DNA of 64,000 nt. It comes from Moringa oleifera. Its lineage: Eukaryota; Streptophyta; Magnoliopsida; Brassicales; Moringaceae. This document shows positions 58,750-64,000 of this stretch, one piece after another (within the stretch, counting starts at the first letter, position 1; every line of letters begins with the position of its first letter). The notes beneath the pieces are model-generated. The model made no database searches. It was not told where the DNA came from and saw only the letters and a list, made by a program, of their open reading frames with translations. Position numbers and translations under genes: made by a program. The DNA lies in assembly GCA_021397835.1 (NCBI GenBank), contig JAJFZO010000566.1, positions 6,820,001 to 6,884,000 of the forward strand, written 5' to 3'.

Positions 58750-61270
58750 ATAATATTGTAATCCAAACCAAACTTGAGATTTCTTTTTATAAAAAATAAC
58801 AGTATATTTATATTTATTAAAAATACATAAATAACTACTTCTAAGAAAAGAACATCTATACATTTCACAAAGCATCATATTTCAATTTATATCTTTTAGA
58901 CTCAATATATAATCTAACCAAATTGAAAAACTAAATATACAATTGATTCAATCGACATATCAAAGTTCTGAAAAATAAATTTAATTTAAAGTATTTTTAT
59001 AGTTACTCTAAAATCTCTTTCATTTATTTTTTATTCAAATTACAACAAAAAAACATATCTTTATTTTTCCAAATAGATAAACAAAATATAAGATTAGAGG
59101 ATATGATGTCCTATGATAATGTTACCCATATAATTTGGAAACAATTGCATCGCATGTGGTATGATTTCTAATAATATAGTAAGTTGATATTGAAATCAAA
59201 GGAGTTGAAAGGGTGTCAAAAGAATCTTGGTTATGCCCTTTATGTGCCTTTGTTTTGCTATGTGCTTGTGGAAGCCAAAGATAAATACTAAAATTCTCTT
59301 ATTAGATGCAAAATTAGTCTTTTTTTCATGATTCACTTTATGAAAATCAATTAAAAATATTAAAAAGGCTTAAAGGTGGATACTGTGTGAAGAGAAGAAA
59401 AATGGGTTGTAGTTTGAGTTTTTGTGATAGAGCTCTTCTAAGATGATTGCCTTTCTTAATTTTGGTATTATTTTTTGCTTATCAAAAGAGATTCGTTTAT
59501 CAAAGTTGATCATTTTTATGTAAAAAGAGATCTTGTTGTAGGGCAATACATTTTCATATGAAAAGTTAAGAGCTTGGCTAATGGAATAAAATCCCCAATT
59601 TTGATCAAACAGAAAATGAGATATGGTTACCAAGGTAAGAAAGCAACAAGACATTGGGTTTTCTCAAAGGAAAAACTTTGAAGCTTTTAAGTCTAAGATA
59701 AGGTCTAAAGGCTGATAATCAAAGAGATTAATGTCCCGCTCTAATTGAAGAAATCATGTCAACATATTTTGTTATGTTAGTATTTACAAATATTTTTTAG
59801 AAATTAATAAAAAAATAAATAATTGAAAAATATTAGTTTCCACAAAGATCTTATTCTATACTTCTAGGATATTGAGAAGCAGCTGAAAAACTTCTTATTA
59901 CTTGAATTGATTTGTGGACTCAAACAAAATAGATCAATTCTTGTTAGGACTCAAACTTACAATTATCTATCCACTGGAGGCTTAATGGGCTGGAGAGGTT
60001 TGAACTAAAAATTTAAACTATCCTAAGCTTTTTTTTCAAAAACTTGAAAGAATTTTTATAATTCATTACATTAATAAAAAATTAAAATTACTTATTTTAT
60101 TAAATTATCACACACTTCTTCAAAGCCTCAATATAAACATTCTTTTGACTACTTAGTATACCTGTAAATGAAATGAGAGAGAGGTTACAATTAATAACTA
60201 TTTCCCTTCTCCCTCAAAATTCGTAATTGAAATTAACACTTGTAAACAAAAGAGCATAAATGACATTTTAGAAGCTACATTTTGCAATCCTTATAATGTA
60301 GTTCCTATACCATGCTTTTATCCATCTGACAACCATAATCAAAGCCAAATTAATTGCAAAACGCAAAAACATCTGTGTAAACAATTAATCGATGCTTCAT
60401 CCTAATATTTCTTATAAGAATCGAAGTAATATAATTATGTTATTAACGCAAGTCAAATATACAATATGTTTTCGTACGATAATACACACATATCAAGTAT
60501 GAAAAAGTAAAGATTATCGAAACCTGCAAAAGACATAAAATCAATTCTGTCCTTTTTTGATTTATTGATTAAATTATGTGTCATGCAAAGCATTAAGCAT
60601 GAAAATCCCATGTCCAAGTGCTAATCCGTTGAGCTCAAAGATCGTTTCTATAACATTACCTCTTTGTTCATTAAAAACAGTAGGGTTGTGAGAGGAATAC
60701 TTCTACTAGCACATGTGAAGATTCCGATACTATATAAGTTGTCACAACTTTCATGGTTTAAATTTATCCTTCGCTCCCATTAATAGGACTTACCAATCTA
60801 GCACAACCCGAAAGAAAATATATTGATTCTACTACTATCTAATAGTTGGAAACCTCTGAATTAATCATTAATGCATCAAAGTCACTGTCATATTATAAAT
60901 GCATTAGTAAATGCATGTCAGAGAGATTGATACACACAAATCCTTCCAATTTAGTGCTGCCTTTATTACATTTTAAGAAAAGAGACATTTCAAAATACAA
61001 TAAATTTGTTTTATCTTTTTTGGATAAACTCAAAACAATTTTATCTAATTTTGTCAAATTCAAACATATTTATCTAGATGTGAGAAATTCAAATAGATAT
61101 ATTTTATTTGACTCAAACTAATCATATTACTCTTTTCTTATGAGAGATATTAGGGTGAAAATATAGTTTAAAGAGAATTTCTAGAAAAAGCTCTTAACAC
61201 CATGGCTAATCTTAGTAGCTTGCTTGAAGGAAGTGTAAGGAACAAGTGTGTTGGTAGTTATTAAGCTGTA
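58750..61270. other. Duplicated non-coding DNA, copy 2
   Basis: Counterpart of 20340-22950. No exon or RNA gene recognised. An open frame at 60846-61121 has no counterpart that stays open in copy 1 and is likely chance. Confidence 0.5.
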
Positions 61271-61276
61271 ACATCT

Positions 61277-63815
61277 CTAATTTTTCCAACCAAGTGACTT
61301 AAGATCACTTTGCTTTAGTTCGACTTGCTTCCCTAACCTAAAATATAAGGACAATGAGCTTGAGTCTCCAGGCCAAAACACATGAAGAGTTAAAATGGAA
61401 AATATAAAAACAACATCTATATACGCTACTTTCTGCATGGGTTATGTATTCATATCAGTAACTAGAGAGTAACCATATTTTGGTACACTCATGAAAAAGA
61501 AAATGAAGTAATGGATTGGTAAACAAGTCACCTTTGGTTCTAGAGTTCCATTAATATTCATGAATTGGTCACACTTCTTCATAAACTAAAGCTTGATAAC
61601 ATAACCATGGACATCCTTATTTTCATCTATATCCATTTCAAAATGCTTTTAGAAAAGGGAAATGGAAAGAAAATGGTGGAAATATCATCATAGCAAAATG
61701 AGAGCACAAAGCTAAAGACTATTGAAAAAATCATACAAACAAAATCAAAGTTGTTTTGAATGTCCTTCCATCCCTACACTGTCACTAAAAGTTTTCGCTA
61801 AACATTAAAAACAAAGACTAGATTCTGGTTTAAAGGTGAAAGGAAAAAAGACAATGTAATAACACTCGAGGTCTTATGAAAGTCTGAAACGGCCTACATG
61901 TACATGCTTTAAGGCATGAATCTATAGCAATAGTAAATAGTCATAGTATAACATAACTAATAGATAAATCTAAACAAAACTAGCATGTATTTAGTCAAAC
62001 AAATCAACAAAAAGCATAAATTTAGCATGGAATGACCATAAAATCCTAAATTTTCATAACCAACAATGCATTTGTTAATATTCAATTTACTACAAATATT
62101 GTAACTCTGAACATTTATATTTTACCAATAAAGGTATAAAATAATATTCAATAAAATAAAAAATGAAATTCGAAGAATAACATGAATTATTAATATGGTT
62201 AATTGCTTATATCCTCCACAACTTCTTAGTACTTAACAACTATCTCAAAAAAATTCATGATGGTTCATTTCTCTCCGATATAAGCTCAATTAACTAAAAT
62301 AAATAGAAAACGAGTTACATTTTGGTAAGAGAAAAACTACTTTAACCAATAAACCAAACTGACCTCAAGTGCAGCATCTTTCATAAGTTCTCCAACTTCA
62401 TGGTTCCTCCCTTCATGAACCTATAAAAAGAATATAGTTTAAGCAGACAAAAGTTAGCTCATAACACTAGACGAACTCATGTAGCTAATAAATGATGAAG
62501 AAAACAACATATAAATGGGGAGCTGTCGACTAAAAGGTTTTGATGGTCTTATACATTCTTAGCATGATAAAAGTCTAGATTTTCTTATAAGGATAGAAAT
62601 GAAAAGATAAAGGATTAGTAGGCTCATGAGGTTACAAATATGGACCCAATGGTCTAAAAGGTAAAAGAATGCACCTTTAGCTTGAATTTCACATCTAGTG
62701 TTCTAGCTATACAATATACAATTTTCTATGAACAAAAAGTATCCACAACATAACAGAATGCAAAATCAATAATATGAATATAGAAAATGATCTCTTGAGC
62801 ATAGAAAACTATTTAAATGGCTATCTACCCAGTCTCATTCTAGATACCATAAGATCTATGTGTGCCAGAAATTATTGCAACTAATCATAAAAAATCAATT
62901 TATGAGATGATAAACTAAACTTAAAAGAAAGGGGACATTTACTTAGCATACCTCTTTTCCGAAAGTTCTATGGAAATATTGAAAAAACTTTGTTGTAATG
63001 TAAAACATCATTGTGCCAATATTTCAATAAATAGTTTATAAATTCAAAAGTTTCCTTCAAAAAGAAAATTAAAAGTTATTATTTTAGGTTTTAGAAATAT
63101 TCAAATTAGGCCAACGTTAAAATCACCTATAAAATAATTGGCGCTTTTTTAGACCATTATTAAATGTAAAAGGCATCTTCATAGTAATTCTCTATGATGT
63201 TGCATTGCATAGACTATGTGTGAAACTTTGTGATCCTACATGTTATTCTAGGCATATTTTGATCCTGCAATATAATAAAATTAAGAAACAAAGAAAAGTA
63301 GTTCTTATATTAGTTTCCAATGAAATAACACTTCGAAAAATTTAGAAACATGAATAGAAGTTAACATATTTCATCATTAAAACTTAAAACAATTACTCCA
63401 ATACATATTCCTAATATACATGAAAACCTCAATTTCATCGAAATGTGAACTAGACCATCATTTTGTAAACAAACATAATTGGTAGAACTAAATATGAAAA
63501 GCAAAGGTTACTTAAGTAGGAGAGAAAAATCCAGTTCAAGATAAAGGCAACTTCAGCATTATCGTTAATAACATAGAAAAATAAAATTGAAAGCATGATA
63601 GAAAGAATGAATTGTGACAGGTGTAAAGAAATTTAACTAAATATGAAAAAATAACATATACCATAACACGCATGCGAGGTCTTGGTATATTAAGCTAATG
63701 AGGCAATAACTCCACAAAATCTATAAAGCAGTGGTTGCCCTCTACGATTGTTCCTTCACAGATGGCAACTATATGTCGCTTATTTACAATTCCATCAATC
63801 GTTCCAATATATCTA
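61277..63815 (-). pseudogene. SVR1: SVR1-like pseudouridine synthase, copy 2 (3' exons only; continues past window)
   Basis: Three exons are recognisable. About 63812-63662: YIGTIDGIVNKRHIVAI, HCFIDFVELLPH, a TAG at 63695-63697, then IPRPRMRVM. 62420-62364: VHEGRNHEVGELM with a normal TATAG acceptor and GTCAGT donor. 61337-61277: LGKQVELKQSDLKSLGWKN followed by TAG. The in-frame TAG in the first of these is identical to copy 1, so the gene was broken before duplication, unless that codon is handled by an unusual splice. The original acceptor of the first exon has changed to GTGG, with a new AG three bases on. Otherwise this copy is better preserved than copy 1. Upstream exons, including the catalytic GRLD exon, lie beyond 64,000. 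Confidence 0.85.
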
Positions 63816-64000
63816 CCACATCACAATGTTAAAGCATAGATCATCAACAAAGACACTAAACCAGCTTCAAATATCATCATAATAGATGATAAGAATGAAT
63901 AAAGAAAATTATCGATAATATTCCAATGAATGAAAAAAAAAAAACAAGTAAAATTCGAAGTTGTAAGTTATAACATAGTAGGTAGCTAAAAATCTAACTC

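Larger units (their letters stand above)
56651..64000. repeat. Large dispersed duplication, copy 2 (partner 18234-25690), cut by window end
   Basis: Collinear with copy 1 from 'ccttactaagcaagg' to the last base of the window. It starts right at the break of the 25S rRNA fragment. Flanks of the two copies differ. It lacks the roughly 120-bp extra stretch found in copy 1 near 21.6 kb. Confidence 0.95.

Noticed and set aside
1..64000. A new intact host gene cluster or biosynthetic system
   Set aside because: All host-gene similarities are broken by stops, frameshifts or lost catalytic residues. Only the GRF ORF within the MULE is uninterrupted.

Overview
This window reads as nuclear DNA from a flowering plant. 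It is very AT-rich, has GT/AG introns throughout, and is dominated by plant transposons (Ty1/copia, Ty3/gypsy, CACTA, MULE) and by decayed fragments of plant nuclear genes. I cannot name the species. No host gene in the window looks intact. The only multi-exon reading frame I can follow without a stop is a small GRF zinc-finger gene inside a MULE transposon.

Layout. 1-1.3 kb: copia reverse transcriptase/RNase H remnant (+). 1.7-12.3 kb: a mosaic of intron-containing fragments of three nuclear genes, all on the minus strand and partly in two or three shuffled copies. They are an RBL (RbBP5-like, COMPASS) WD40 gene, a homomeric acetyl-CoA carboxylase and an oligopeptidase-B-type prolyl oligopeptidase. 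12.5-18.0 kb: a MULE with a degenerate transposase (-) and a convergent GRF zinc-finger ORF (+), an arrangement like MuDR. 18.2-25.7 kb: first copy of a segment of at least 7.4 kb that recurs at 56.65-64.0 kb (window end). Each copy holds a T-rich/A-rich foldback followed by the 3' part of an SVR1-like plastid rRNA pseudouridine synthase gene (-). In copy 1 the SVR1 remnant can be followed to its start codon near 27.3 kb. 28.9-29.9 kb: fragment of an At1g29790-type methyltransferase gene (-).

32.3-46.2 kb: LTR-like sequence with a nested 10.1-kb CACTA element (33,951-44,055), which carries TNP2-type and TNPA/Ulp1-type genes and arrays of subterminal palindromes. 46.3-51.5 kb: degenerate gypsy gag-pol (-). 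53.4-54.0 kb: about 180-bp tandem repeats. 54.2-56.65 kb: a strongly mutated 3' portion of a 25S rRNA gene (-); the tandem repeats lie where intergenic-spacer subrepeats would be expected. 56.65-64.0 kb: second copy of the foldback/SVR1 segment.

How it fits together. The five host-gene fragments share one orientation and keep introns, so they are DNA-level captures or duplications rather than retrocopies. Nonsense codons shared between copies (SVR1, ACCase) show that those genes were already dead when they were duplicated locally. The second SVR1 copy keeps a splice acceptor and a C-terminus that the first copy has lost. The window is best read as a heterochromatic or pericentromeric patchwork in which transposons, gene fragments and an rDNA fragment have accumulated and been duplicated.
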